The translations under genes and the position numbers were made by a program. The notes under the pieces were generated by a model that ran no database searches, was not told the origin of the DNA, and saw only the letters and a program-made list of their open reading frames with translations. Shown one piece after another: positions 34,485 to 45,885 of a stretch of DNA of 64,000 nt. The DNA is from Tubiluchus corallicola (lineage: Eukaryota; Priapulida; Priapulimorpha; Priapulimorphida; Tubiluchidae), in assembly GCA_030141605.1 (NCBI GenBank), contig JAQGDQ010000482.1, forward strand, positions 1 to 64,000, in the 5' to 3' direction. Position 1 is the stretch's first letter. Each line of letters opens with the position of its first letter.

Positions 34485-35955
34485 AACTTCCAAATTAATA
34501 TTAACAATATAACTATTAGTCGGTCGAATGATATAAAATATCTGGGTGTTTTTATCAATAGCAAGCTTACCTGGAGTACACATATAAAACATATAATGTA
34601 TAAAATTAGTAAAATAACGGGACTATTTTTTAAACTTTGGTACTACCTAGATACGCAAACTTTGAAATTAATATATTACGGACTAGTTTTTCCCAACTTA
34701 CATGGGGATCAGCCAACAAAACTATAATACACAATGTTGCTGTACCTCAAAACAAAATTGTAAAAGCTGTCTGCTTTGCTGGTTACAGGGACCATGCAAC
34801 ACCTTATTATAATCAACTAAGAATTTTAAAAATAACTGATATCTATAACCTAGAAATGGCTAAATTTGTTTTCAAATTCAAGAATCATAAGCTACCTAAA
34901 CTATTTAATGGATACTTGAGTGAACCTTCAGCTTTGCACAACTACCAAACGCGGTTTGCATCAAGTAATACCTACAGTGTCAAAAGATGCAATACAACCA
35001 AAGCTCAATGTTCACTCAAGTATCAAGGCCCACGAATTTGGAACCCTATTCCACAGAAGTTCAAAAACAAATCTCTTAATTACCTTGTGTCAAACTACAA
35101 AAACATGCTTATTTCTCTTTATACCTAGTCTTGGAATTGTTTACACAACTAAAACTTAAACTAATATTACACTCAATTTGAACCCACCACCATACATATG
35201 AATGGTAAAAACTCACTTATTATATGAGCTGAAGATCTTAACCCTAACTTAACCATGAATACTAACCATGAATTTTGCCGTAGAGATAGTCTTTATATAT
35301 ATTATTGCACTGCTACTTGTGAAATTGTACTTTATGTTATGTCTATACCCCAATTACCTGTTAGTCTTAACAACTTTGGTTTTTTTTTTCTTTTTTCTGC
35401 TAGGTATGCATATTTATGTGTATGTTATATATATATATATATATATATATATGTAGCCATTAATACTATTCATTATAACGTAATTTTACAGCAGATAGAA
35501 GCCTCATGACTGTCTAGATGCCTTATTGGAAACGTGCCATATTCAGTACTAACATGTAAATGAAAGTTAAGAGGTTAGCCAATTCTATCTGCGTAAATTT
35601 ACACATTGCTTAGAATATCAACATTATATGTAGTTATTATGCCTTTATGTCCATAATATTTATGTTCAAATTTAAACTTAATCTCAATATATATATATAG
35701 TTTTACACACCTTATTCTGAAATCTTCGTCAAGATAATTGCGCATATTACTAATAGCAACATTACTTACAGGATGGTTGACTTTGGTAATTTTAGTTTTT
35801 TTTCGCCACCCTTTCACCAATCACCTGAACATCATTAACTCAGATAATTTATTCATTTAATAATCTTGTCACTCTGTATCATATTATCATTTCATGCTCT
35901 GTGTTTTTCTTGTAAAAAAGGTGATAAATAAAGATACTTACTTACTTACTTACTT
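34485..35955 (+). pseudogene. LINE relic: C-terminal RT ORF, 3' UTR and tail
   Basis: Forward frames read ISRSNDIKYLGVFINSKLTW, then STHIKHIMYKISK, GLFFKLWYYLDTQTLKLIYY, a one-base shift near 34700, then VKAVCFAGYRDHATPYYNQL, LEMAKFVFKFKNHKLP and WNPIPQKFKNKS. These match the C-terminal half of LINE reverse transcriptases. After the stop at 35128 comes about 800 bp of AT-rich 3' UTR ending in AATAAAGATACTTACTTACT, a short tandem tail typical of several LINE clades. 5' truncation at the TTATG array and the frameshift make it inactive. Confidence 0.8.
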
Positions 35956-36064
35956 GCGTTACATTACGTTACATTACATTATATTTTATTATAATATTAT
36001 AAATACTACATATATATATATATATAGACGAAAATTCATTAAAAAAACCTTTACTTAGCTCTTG

Positions 36065-36245
36065 TATTGTACAATGTTGGGATATACACTTATAAAACTA
36101 GTATAAATCCTGTATTTCTAATGCAGAAAAAGGCAGTCAGAATTGTCAGTAAAGACTGTTCAAGTGAGCACGCACATAAGCAATTCCAGATTCCAAAACT
36201 ACTGTACATAAAATGGATGACTTAGTAGACTTAAAAATCTGGTAA
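36065..36245 (+). pseudogene. LINE fragment
   Basis: One frame reads NPVFLMQKKAVRIVSKDCSS, then EHAHKQFQIPKLLYIK. This matches 'P...LQKKAIRII......H...LF...KIL' of LINE ORFs. Short and isolated. Confidence 0.7.
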
Positions 36246-36359
36246 TATTACATCCTGCAAGAATAAAGACTATTTACCTTTAAATTTACAAAAAAGATCT
36301 TCGTTCGTTAATAATCCAATCAAAATTACAAGACAGAGGGGCAGTTAAATACATCTGGC

Positions 36360-36572
36360 AAGAACGAATGTAGGTGAAAATGGCACACGTAAAAATGGCA
36401 CAGGAAAAAATGGCACTAGAAAAAATGGCACACGTAAAAATGGTACAGGAAGAAATGTCCAGGAAGAAATAGCACAGGAAAAATGGTACGGTAAAAATGC
36501 CACAGGAAAAAATGGCACTGGAAAAAGTGGCACGGTGAAAATGGCACAGGAAGAACTGGCACAGGAAAGATG
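36360..36572. repeat. Degenerate ~15-16 bp minisatellite (AAAAATGGCACAGG)
   Basis: About 14 units with CACACG, CACAGG and CACTGG/CACTAG variants. Confidence 0.85.
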
Positions 36573-37084
36573 GTGCATATTGCTTGATTTTATTCAACAG
36601 CAATAACACTGAAATTTTGTTTAAAAATTGAGCACAGAAATTACAACTAAACTGTGCAGATTGCCTGATGTTTCAAACGATTGAATGATAAAGAACTTAT
36701 GCAGCTGAAGTGCTGAGTTATTCGAATCTATAGTTTTAGACTCGTTATAATGTTATAATTTTATCATATTAGTATCGGTTAGTAAATGGTTGGTTGATTT
36801 CCAGGAAAACTGCTTGCCATTCCAATTTTTATGCAGGCAGAATGCTTGGTTTCAGGCAATGTTGTTATTTACTGGATGCTGGCCTGTAGCATGTTAAGCT
36901 GTTTGAAAATACGGGACTTCCGTTATAGGGACTACACAATGTGGCTGATAATTGGCTGATACAACTTCCTAAAATGACAATTCTCACAGTCCATGTAGGT
37001 TAACTATTAACCATTCCAGACTACTGGCAAAAATTGCTGGGTCAGTGGAGTGGATATTACAGTTTTTAAGATTTACCAAAAGAT
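36573..37084. other. No gene seen
   Basis: Unique AT-rich DNA. Confidence 0.5.
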
Positions 37085-37477
37085 ACAGGTAGATAAGATA
37101 CAACGATACGGGTAGAGAAGATACAAAGATACGGGTAGAGAAGATACAAAGATACGGGTAGAGAAGATGCAAAGATACAGGTAGAGAAGATGCAAAGATA
37201 CAGGTAGAGAAGATACAAAGATACAGGTAGGGAAGATACAAAGATACAGGTAGAGAAGATGCAAAGATACGGGTAGAGAAAATAGAAAGATACGGGTAGA
37301 GAAGATACAAAGATACGGGTAGAGAAGATACAAAGATACGGGTAGAGAAGATACAAAGATACGGGTAGAGAAGATACAAAGATACGGGTAGAGAAGATAC
37401 AAAGATACGGGTAGAGAAGATAGAAAGATACGGGTAGAGAAGATACAAAGATACGGGTAGAGAAGATACAAAGATAC
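37085..37477. repeat. 23-bp minisatellite, ~17 units
   Basis: The unit is GATACGGGTAGAGAAGATAC plus AAA; variants have ACAGG for ACGGG and GATGC or GATAG for GATAC. Serine/tyrosine/leucine-rich minus-strand frames are artefacts. Confidence 0.95.
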
Positions 37478-38140
37478 AATAGCTGACACAGTTTCTCACT
37501 TCTTTAAGGGACATTTGGTCCCAGCAGACAACAATTTTTGCTTTCAGTCCCTTTACATCAAGCAGCTCTGTGCGACCATTTTAGGCTCCAGTTTCCCTTC
37601 AATTCCAAGCACCGCAATTCATGGGATCAAGTACCTTTTTTGACAAGAAATCTTTATCAACGTTTTACCTTGAGTGCTTTGTACATCACTGAACGTGGCT
37701 GTCTTTCAGTTGCTGATTAGCTGACAAGATTCTAGCATTTAAACTTCTAACATGCAAAAGTTTTTCGGTCATAACTTAAAAACCACTAAACTTGTAAATT
37801 TGACAGCTAAACGTTAGTGTATTGTCATATCATGCTGTGCAATTTGAACTTGTAGAGTAAATCACTTGCTTCTAACATTATTGTGTAATCTAATACTCGG
37901 CAAATTTGACTGTTAACAATAATCTGTCACTTCTTATCACCTGAATCAAAATATGAAGAGTCAATTGATTTTCAAAATAATATTTATTTGGCAACAAATT
38001 TGTGAAGTATGTACGTTTTGGAAAAGAAACATAAACTTTTTGTAAACCAAAAATGAAAATGATATTAATTTTGTTATACCATAATAAAAAGTTTGGACTT
38101 TTAAAAATAAAACCGCGGAATATCAAAATAATCTAATTAA
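37478..38140. other. Downstream region and 3' UTR of the PLD-like gene
   Basis: No other gene seen. Confidence 0.5.
37983..37988 (-). terminator. Poly(A) signal AATAAA of the PLD-like gene
   Basis: AATAAA on the minus strand about 150 bp after the stop codon. It is the nearest canonical signal with a suitable distance. Confidence 0.5.
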
Positions 38141-39619
38141 CTAGTAATGTGGGGTGCCCTTTGCAGAAGCATACGGAGAAACCCAGTCACGTTCAAAGAC
38201 ATCCTTCATTTTTTTGATAAGCGGCTTTTCCATACGGGTTCGATTGCCAAACAGGGAAGCCTGATTGATGGTGATGCCGATACCTCCTCTGGTCTGGAAG
38301 TATTCGTTCATCCAGCTGGATGTACCGAAGAACACGGATTTTTCCGTCACAATGTATTTGTTGTGGTTCGCCCTTGCTTCTGGATACGGCATGTTGAAGA
38401 CCTTCGTCTGAACGGAGTCCTTAATGGTAATGTTTGGGAACAGGAGAGAACCGTGTGAATGAGACCGATGGTCTGACCAGAAGAACAGAATGCGAACCTC
38501 TACTTTCTCAGAAGCGTCCTCTAATGTCTTGCCAAGCACCGAGTAGAGATGAGAACTAGTTTCATTGTCGCTGTTCGGGAAGTAATCCATGACGGTAATG
38601 TAGATATACATCTCGGCGTTGTTGATGATGGACAAGACAGCGTCAAGGTCAGATGCGCGATCAGGAGGACATAGGTGATCAGGGGAAGCAGACAGGTACA
38701 TCCAAGAGGAAACCAAATCTGCTTTAATTCTCACGTATAGAGGTACTTTCTTGTTGTACATTGCAGCATACTTATCCGGCCATCGCTTAGGAACTGGATT
38801 GGGTTCCCCGAGGTACCAGTAAAGTTCAAAGATCTTCAGCATGTCGTGGGCCATACAAGAACAATTGCTCGTGATCACACCAAACTCCTTCACTCTTTCC
38901 AACGACCTCCAATCCGCGTTAGCACTACCCACGTAGAAATGTTTATTGTCCACGAGCCACATATTAGTGTGGACAAGTCCGTGTCCAAGGTGGTCCAAAA
39001 AGTTGAGGTTTCTCACTTCGGCTGCATGAAGCTTGTGAAGCATCTCGGTATCTTTGTTCGGCCAACAGCGCATCGGCTGGTCCTGGACAATGCGGATTTT
39101 CACGCCCCGCTCGAGTCCTGCATTCATTAATTCCGCAAACAGTTTAGCACCCAGCCCTCCAGACAGGCGTGCAGAATTCCTCAGCTTCCAGTAGGAAGAA
39201 ATTATGTCGATCTCTGATTCTGCAGATTTCACTAAATTCATCAGTCCTTCGAAAACAGACGTGTGGGGATCACTAGCAACTGGGACAGCCTTTGGGACAG
39301 TTTCGACAATGTCAAAGTCACATTGATCCTTGCACATGAACACCCGTGCTCCGGGATGGGCTTGGAAACCAAACCAACCCCGATTGTCTGGCCTTGATCT
39401 TTCGCGCAGTTCAGTAAATAATGGGAAGGCGACAACTACGGCAACGGTTACTAAGATGATCAGCGTTGGAAACCAGCAGGACCAGAGCCGTTCCAATGTG
39501 ACCCTGAAAGGTGGTCTGGTCGTCAATGTGTCCGGTATGTCAACAGCATCACCGCCCGGTCCCTCCACAATGTGTGGCGCCACTTTAGGTGGGTTGGGCA
39601 TTTCAGCTAAAGCTTTAAC
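38141..39619 (-). CDS. PLD3/PLD4-like phospholipase D family protein, altered first HKD motif
   Basis: The 486-codon frame starts at ATG 39601 and ends at 38141. A short cytoplasmic N-terminus leads to a type II membrane anchor (about residues 43-61, FPTLIILVTVAVVVAF). The luminal part has two PLD domains: FYVGSANADWRSL after the first motif and NHNKYIVTE with FFGTSSW at the second. In PLD3/PLD4 these give a lysosomal 5' exonuclease for single-stranded nucleic acid. The first HKD motif reads HTNMWLVD (211-218): the lysine is Asn 213. The second (His 413, Lys 415, Glu 420) is intact. Acceptor TTTTCACAG lies 18 nt upstream of the ATG at 39620, so a 5' exon exists. The entire coding part is one exon, which may indicate a retrocopy. 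Confidence 0.9.
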   Translation of the reverse strand, partial: VKALAEMPNPPKVAPHIVEGPGGDAVDIPDTLTTRPPFRVTLERLWSCWFPTLIILVTVAVVVAFPLFTELRERSRPDNRGWFGFQAHPGARVFMCKDQCDFDIVETVPKAVPVASDPHTSVFEGLMNLVKSAESEIDIISSYWKLRNSARLSGGLGAKLFAELMNAGLERGVKIRIVQDQPMRCWPNKDTEMLHKLHAAEVRNLNFLDHLGHGLVHTNMWLVDNKHFYVGSANADWRSLERVKEFGVITSNCSCMAHDMLKIFELYWYLGEPNPVPKRWPDKYAAMYNKKVPLYVRIKADLVSSWMYLSASPDHLCPPDRASDLDAVLSIINNAEMYIYITVMDYFPNSDNETSSHLYSVLGKTLEDASEKVEVRILFFWSDHRSHSHGSLLFPNITIKDSVQTKVFNMPYPEARANHNKYIVTEKSVFFGTSSWMNEYFQTRGGIGITINQASLFGNRTRMEKPLIKKMKDVFERDWVSPYASAKGTPHY

Positions 39620-39895
39620 CTGTGAAAATCGTAGAAATTTCTGAAAACAGTCTTTACTGAAATAGTTAATGAATTTTTTTGATCGTGATGTCGAGAGTTA
39701 CGAATTATTTCTTCAGACAATTTTACTAGAGGATGATTCGAATCAAGTAATTTACAGTGTGACAAGACCAAATGATAATTTACATTAATAATAATTAATA
39801 ATCAATATTTAAAGTTTAACGTTGCATTGAATTGATAAAATTCACCTAAATTGGAAATGTCGTGCCTTGGCACGTCGCTGAATTTCAAAACATCC
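39620..39895. other. Upstream intron of the PLD-like gene
   Basis: AT-rich intron-like DNA following the acceptor. The 5' exon was not located. Confidence 0.4.
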
Positions 39896-40090
39896 ATTTA
39901 AACATCACCACCACAGCCACAGCCACCGCCACCACTGCCACCACCACCACTGCGACCACCATCACTGTCAGCACCACCACTGCCACCGCCACCGCCACCA
40001 CTGTTACCACCACTGCCACCGCCACCACTGCCACCACCATCACTGCCACCACCACCGCCGCCACCACTGCCACCACCACCACTACCAGCA
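39896..40090. repeat. (CCA)n-type trinucleotide repeat
   Basis: Interrupted CAC/CCA/CTG triplets; threonine and valine-rich frames are artefacts. Confidence 0.95.
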
Positions 40091-40417
40091 AAAGCTAAAT
40101 TGATAAAATTAAATTACCTTTGTAGTACTTAACTTCGCCAAACTGCTAAATGCCAAAAAACCACTTCAATTCTGAAATAAAAACGTTTGTTTACATTCCA
40201 AAAAACGCAGATGTGTCCATACCAAAAACAAAACTACAACTCGGTGAAACAGGCGTCACGTTTGTTCAGCATTTGTCAGCTGGTCGAATTTGGGGCCGAA
40301 ACCACGGCCAAAGAGACAGCAAAAAAGTACAATTCCTCGTTACAAAACTATACTGTACGTTTTGTTAACTGATTGTACGTATAATTGTACTTTATGTTAG
40401 TTTATATAACTTTTATT
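40091..40417. other. No gene seen
   Basis: A short forward frame (40150-40368) has no supporting feature. Confidence 0.4.
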
Positions 40418-40775
40418 ATGTTATGTTATGTTATGTTATGTTATGTTATGTTATGTTATGTTATGTTATGTTATGTTATGTTATGTTATGTTATGTTATG
40501 TTATGTTATGTTATGTTATGTTATGTTATGTTATGTTATGTTATGTTATGTTATGTTATGTTATGTTATGTTATGTTATGTTATGTTATGTTATGTTATG
40601 TTATGTTATGTTATGTTATGTTATGTTATGTTATGTTATGTTATGTTATGCTATGTTATGTTATGCTATGTTATGTTATGTGATGTCATGTCATGTCATG
40701 TCATGTCATGTCATGTCATGTCATGTTATGTTGTCATGTCATGTCATGTCATGTCATATCATATCATGTTATATA
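40418..40775. repeat. (TTATG)n then (TCATG)n pentanucleotide microsatellite
   Basis: About 52 TTATG units, a few CTATG, then TCATG and TCATA units. Confidence 0.97.
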
Positions 40776-42599
40776 ATATTACTCTCCATTATATTTAATT
40801 CAACCATTATTTACGAGAGTTAATGTTACTGGCCTTTGGACACGATTTGCCCATTTTGTAAGCTTGAGTCCAGCATGCAACTGCAGGACTTAGTTAACCC
40901 AGATGCTGGAGGCAGAACCGGTTACTACATCATTACGTCACCAATTTTCTTATTGGCCGTCTACACGGTTATTAAAAAACTGTCATTTTCGAGTTTATCA
41001 GTGTTAGAGGACTGTGTGGACGCTGAGAATGATAGTGAAATTTGAATGTCATTCTAGTTTGACAACAAGAAGCTGATCTTGATTGTCATCAGTGCTGGTG
41101 ACGTCATCCTCGGAATGAACAGCCAATAATAATGAGCCCTGCTGACTCAGCTAGACGAGTCCATTTACGGGGGGGCACTACAAACGGCGGAACACTACAG
41201 GAAAACACTTTTCGTGGTTGAACAATTTATCCCATTATCCTGACCCGTCTAACAAGCCATATACACAATTTACAAAAGTACACTATTTACTTATGCCAAA
41301 ATACTTGCCATAAGAATGGCCATTACAGCACTCTCCGACAACTATTTTACCACAAGATTGCACTAATAAATTGACAGTTTAAAATTTTAATCTACGGATA
41401 TTTAGGACTAACGTATTTCATTTGAGATGAAAAGTATTGGAAGCGTTTATTGTGGAAATATAAAGTCATACAATTATAATATTTTATAATTAACAGGACA
41501 ATTAAAGTCGTCTTTACCTAGGGCAGCTATAATGAAGTTTTAAGGCTGCTGTAGTTTATTTAATTTATCAAACATAACAGTTCTAGCTTGTAATAAACTA
41601 ATTTATTAATAAATTAATAAACAGGCTCAAACCGAAATCCACAGTTACAATTCGGTAATACTGGATGACCGTGATCATCATTACAGCTTTTAGAGAAAAG
41701 GTCAAAGTTTAACTGAGAAAATCCGATTCTCATGCCCGTATGATGCACAGAATATGGAGGTTTACCATGAAAAGCGAAAAGTGCTTCTTATGCAATAAAA
41801 AACTTAAATGAGATTTGTGCTCTTGTTTGAAGTGTGAAATGGATGTAACTTCACGAATGTTCTGTGGTAAGTTGTTTCCACATATTAATTGTTAAAAGGA
41901 ATGATGTTTCACAGCTTACTGAGCGGCAAGGTAATTAACACCTCTGTATTTAGTTCCACTGCCTACATTATACAGAAATTTTCCTACCAGTCTCAACCAG
42001 ATTCGGCATTGCTTAACTTTCGTCGGCACCACGAGCACTCAGACTCCACGGTTACCCTTGCAGTAAAAGCAAATGCGCTGTAAATTTGGAATGTGCGCGT
42101 CAGTGAGTCTCGTTTACAAAGTCTAGACTCTTTAGGTCACAAAGGTCACGTGGGGTAAAATAATGTGACACAATCTTTAGGTTTGAATCTTGTGCTGTTT
42201 TCTACTTGAATAGTACAAGGTTAACAAGAAATTAGAAGCTAGTTGGAAGTAAAGTGCAAATCTAGACAAGCACGTTTAACATCTTCGTGAAGTCCGCAGT
42301 CGTGTATCCATTAAATTAAAGTATCGTATAATATACAAAAATAAACAGCACTCACGAATTAAAAAAGCTTCCCAACTCAGAATTTCCGTGGAAATTCTAC
42401 AATTTCGATGATTTTAGGAAACTTTGAAGTAAGCATCGTGGTTGTAATGACGTTTTATGTATGACGTCATGCAAGTAAGCGTCGCGCCGTCTATATGTAT
42501 TACGTCATGCACGACTACTCGTTAAACAATTGAATTAGCTATTAAATGTTATGGTAATTGTAAACTGAAACTGTAAAAAATGCACAATCTAAACAACTT
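40776..42599. other. No gene supported in 1.8 kb
   Basis: Unique AT-rich DNA with several TGACGTCA-like sites (e.g. 41099, 42463). Short frames at 40836-41045 and 41889-42083 lack an ATG context, splice sites or recognisable domains. Confidence 0.45.
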
Positions 42600-42920
42600 G
42601 CGGCTCCTCTCTTCTCCTTCCCTCTTCCTTCCTCTTCTTTTCTGTCTTCTCTCTTCTGTTTTCTCCCATTTTTTTCTCCTCTAACCTCCCGTTTCCTTCC
42701 TCTTCTCTACTCTATTTTCTCTGCTCTATTTTTCCGTCTCCTTTTCTCTCATCTCCTTTCCTCTCCTCTCCTCACCTCTCCTGCTCTCTCCCTTCCTGTT
42801 TCTCATCTCCCTTTCTCACAAACCTTTCCACCATTCCCTTCCTCTTCTCCCCTGCTCTTCTGTTTCTGTGCTTCTCTCGCCCTTCGTTTTTCGCTTTTTT
42901 CTTCTTCTGCTATTTCCTGG
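42600..42920. repeat. Pyrimidine-rich low-complexity tract
   Basis: Irregular CTTCTC/CTCTTC tract. The reverse frame is Glu/Lys/Arg-rich for that reason only. Confidence 0.85.
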
Positions 42921-43795
42921 AAATTTTTTGAAGCTGTTTCTTTAGAATTCAGTAGCAAAGTTGAAATAAGCACCGTGGATTGAACTCCTCTTGCCATTTT
43001 AACAAAAAATGACCAACTGACCATCATGACGGCATACTGGCTTCTGCTAACAAGCGAAATGACACGCGCGTTTGCGTTCTGACCCAGTGACCCGTTGACT
43101 CTGTGTGGGTGCTAGCGGCACCTAGTTAACGTTTGTGAAATCTTTTTAGTTCAACCTTTTTTAATTTTATCATTCACTACAGCCAGCCAGATGTCAGAAG
43201 CCAAATTTAGGCATAGTCACATGACTTTCATGACCTGTTTGACCTGTTCATACTTACACGTATGTGATTAGCTTTTTCTTACTGGCCGTAGTTCTGTTTT
43301 GTTATCCAGGATGCCATTTAATCACCAAATTGTAAGTTTTGTTAATTAATTTAGACTAAATTACCTTTATCTTGTAAATTAACGCAATAATTTGCTATTT
43401 CAGCTATAGATCAGAAATCGATTATGCTATTATTGGAAACACGTCATGTCTTTACTTAGCTGCTGTAAATTTCACCTGTTAATATGTTAATTATTTTTCT
43501 ATTATTTGCTTCTCTTTATTGCTGAATCACATCTTTATACTGAATAAATTAATTTCAGGTTCATCACACCAGGTAATGATGGAGTTAGATTTTTGTTTAG
43601 GACATTTTACCTGGGAGCATCCACACCCTGAAAGAATAGTCTTTCTTTTAAAGGTCACGCTTTTATTGGATCACGTTTTGCGAGTATTGTTATCATCTTA
43701 TAATCCATCTTGCCCAAGTCGGTTAAACAGGCTCAAGTTTATGTCCAGGTAAACTCATTTTCATATTATTTTAAATTTTTAACTAGCAGGTAAGT
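42921..43795. other. No gene seen
   Basis: A frame at 43559-43752 begins after an acceptor-like TTAATTTCAG and ends at CCAG|GTAAAC. It could be an exon, but the peptide (EHPHPERIVFLLKV...) is not recognised. Confidence 0.3.
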
Positions 43796-44856
43796 TAGGG
43801 TTGCCACCTCGTCACGAACCCACATCCCGGAGTCGAGAGCCGGCGAGTGTAATCTCGGGGAGCAAAGCTACACAGCGCATTTCGTGTATTTTAAACATTT
43901 CATGAAACCTTTCTCAGAAATAAACGTCCAAAAATTCAAATCGCAAAGTGCGTTTCTTGATTTTAGTCTCTAAAAACCCTAAATATCTAAAACTTACGAA
44001 AATGCAGGCAACAAGTCAATTTTTGGACTTCATTTCTCACATTGGACATTTTTTGGACATTTCTCGCGTTTTGGGGTTTTTTCAGCGATAAGATTATTAA
44101 GCACTTTATGTTATGTGAATTAAAGCAAAAGCGGAAGAATACTTGATTTGCACCACTTCCGCTGCAGCAAAAATTTGTGGAAAACTGGTGTGAAATGACG
44201 AAGCCATGCAACCGATTTAACTTAATTTAATAAGTTTACTGTTATCTTAGTTAACGGAGATTATAATACTTTTAGCTTAAGCTAGTGCAAAGTTTCAATA
44301 GCATGTAATTTGTGTTTTAATAGCATGCAGGTTGTGTTTCAATAGCATGCAAGTTGTGTTTCAATAGCATGTAGATTGTGTTTCAATAGCATGTAAGTTG
44401 CGTTTCAATAGCATGCAAGTTGTGTTTCAATAGCATGTAAGTTGTATTTCAATAGCATGCAAGTTGTGTTTCAATAGCATGTAAGTTGTGTTTCAGTAGC
44501 ATGTAAGTTGTGTTTCAATAGCTATGCATGCAAGTTGCGTTTCAATAGCATGTAAGTTGTGTTTCAATAGCATGTAAGTTGTGTTTCAATAGCATGTAAG
44601 TTGTGTTTCAATATTATGCAGTTGCGTTTCAATAGCATGTAAGTTGTGTTTCAATAGCATGTAAGTTGTGTTTCAATAGCATGTAAGTTGCGTTTCAATA
44701 GCATGTAAGTTGCGTTTATGCTTTTTACAGACTCAAATTTTAAAGTGATGGTCGAAATTAGGAGTATTCAGAATTTTTCAAAAATCCAACCGAACTACGG
44801 ACCTATGGCTGTATTTCAGGTGACTCCGGCCCCAACCAGGAGTGGTGACAACCCTA
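43796..44856. mobile_element. hAT-like MITE carrying an internal minisatellite
   Basis: The ends are TAGGGTTGCCACC and, on the other strand, TAGGGTTGTCACC (12 of 13 identical). The flanking 8-mers AGGTAAGT and ACCTAAGT agree at six of eight positions, as expected for an old hAT 8-bp duplication. No transposase. A 21-22 bp tandem array fills 44290-44712. Confidence 0.75.
44290..44712. repeat. 21-22 bp minisatellite inside the MITE, ~20 units
   Basis: The unit is GTTTCAATAGCATGTAAGTT plus GT, with GCAAG/GTAAG and GTG/GCG variants. Confidence 0.95.
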
Positions 44857-45655
44857 ACCTAAGTAACCCTGTAAAATGAATATAACTCTTGGCCATGTAA
44901 TACATGTATTCAAAAACGATAACACAACCTTCATCTTTTCATGTAATCTATTACAATAAACTCACTATAAATGTAGGCCTAGTATACAATAAAATTCTTG
45001 TGCATTATACAGTAATTAGGCCTGACATTGCAACATTTTTGAGCAAAACTAATAAAATTATGACAACAATAACAAATGTTCATAACAGTAAATTTTACCT
45101 AAATGCGTAACAAGTAACAATAATATTTACAGTAAAACATGTATCAATTTTCTTATTATTAGATTAACCACGTTCACCCTGTCACAGCTCGTATCTGTCT
45201 AAGTAGATCACTCAAGCATTAGCCTAATGATATAAAATCGATTACAATACTTATTAATCTGAAGAGTCCGGGTTCAATTCCCGTTTCCGATTAAATTGTT
45301 AAACTGGGATCACTTTTCTCAAAAACGAAATCGTTAGGGTTAATAATACTTCAAGAGTCGCTGAAAGATAAAAAAAATGACAGATTTTTTAGTCTAGAGA
45401 GGATAATTTACCTTAACTAATACTGTACATATTTAAACAATATTAAAAGTTTTGACCAATAAGAACTGTTGTTGCTTAGTTATTAGTTATTTTCCCGGTA
45501 GATGCCAGCACATCAAGTTTCTTACTGGAGTAACTGTACCTTATAATTTAACAATTTCAACAACTGCAAAGCTGTGGCAGTTTTACCAGATAAATTTTAG
45601 ACATAAAAAAGATAGTTAAAATATCTTATAACGTATTTTTCCTGTAGATTTAACG
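44857..45655. other. No gene; tRNA-like end near 45258-45295
   Basis: GTCCGGGTTCAATTCCCG near 45268 is a good T-arm sequence, but the 5' tRNA half is missing. Probably a SINE remnant. Confidence 0.4.
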
Positions 45656-45660
45656 TTTAT

Positions 45661-45885
45661 TTAACGTCGTTTATGGTAGTTGCCCTGAAAACCATACTCG
45701 GGATAATTCACTTTACCGATGTAGTAACGTTCATTGACTGTGAACGGAAAGTGTACATCGTACCCGTGTCCGCCATGATGTACGGGTCGGTTGTACTTGG
45801 GATAGTGCACGCTCCCGATGTAATATCTCTCGTTATTGGTGTACGGGAGATGACGATCGTACGACGCATGTGCACCAACAAGCAT
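45661..45885 (-). CDS. Exon 2 of the small secreted protein
   Basis: Acceptor CAG directly before ATGCTTGTTGG; this ATG is internal, not the start. The exon ends with stop TAA at 45661. Confidence 0.8.
   Translation of the reverse strand: MLVGAHASYDRHLPYTNNERYYIGSVHYPKYNRPVHHGGHGYDVHFPFTVNERYYIGKVNYPEYGFQGNYHKRR

Noticed and set aside
36984-37514. Ser/Tyr/Leu-rich membrane-like protein
   Set aside because: 23-bp minisatellite read in three phases; no independent support.
40836-41045. Short membrane-like protein
   Set aside because: No ATG, no splice support and no recognisable domain.
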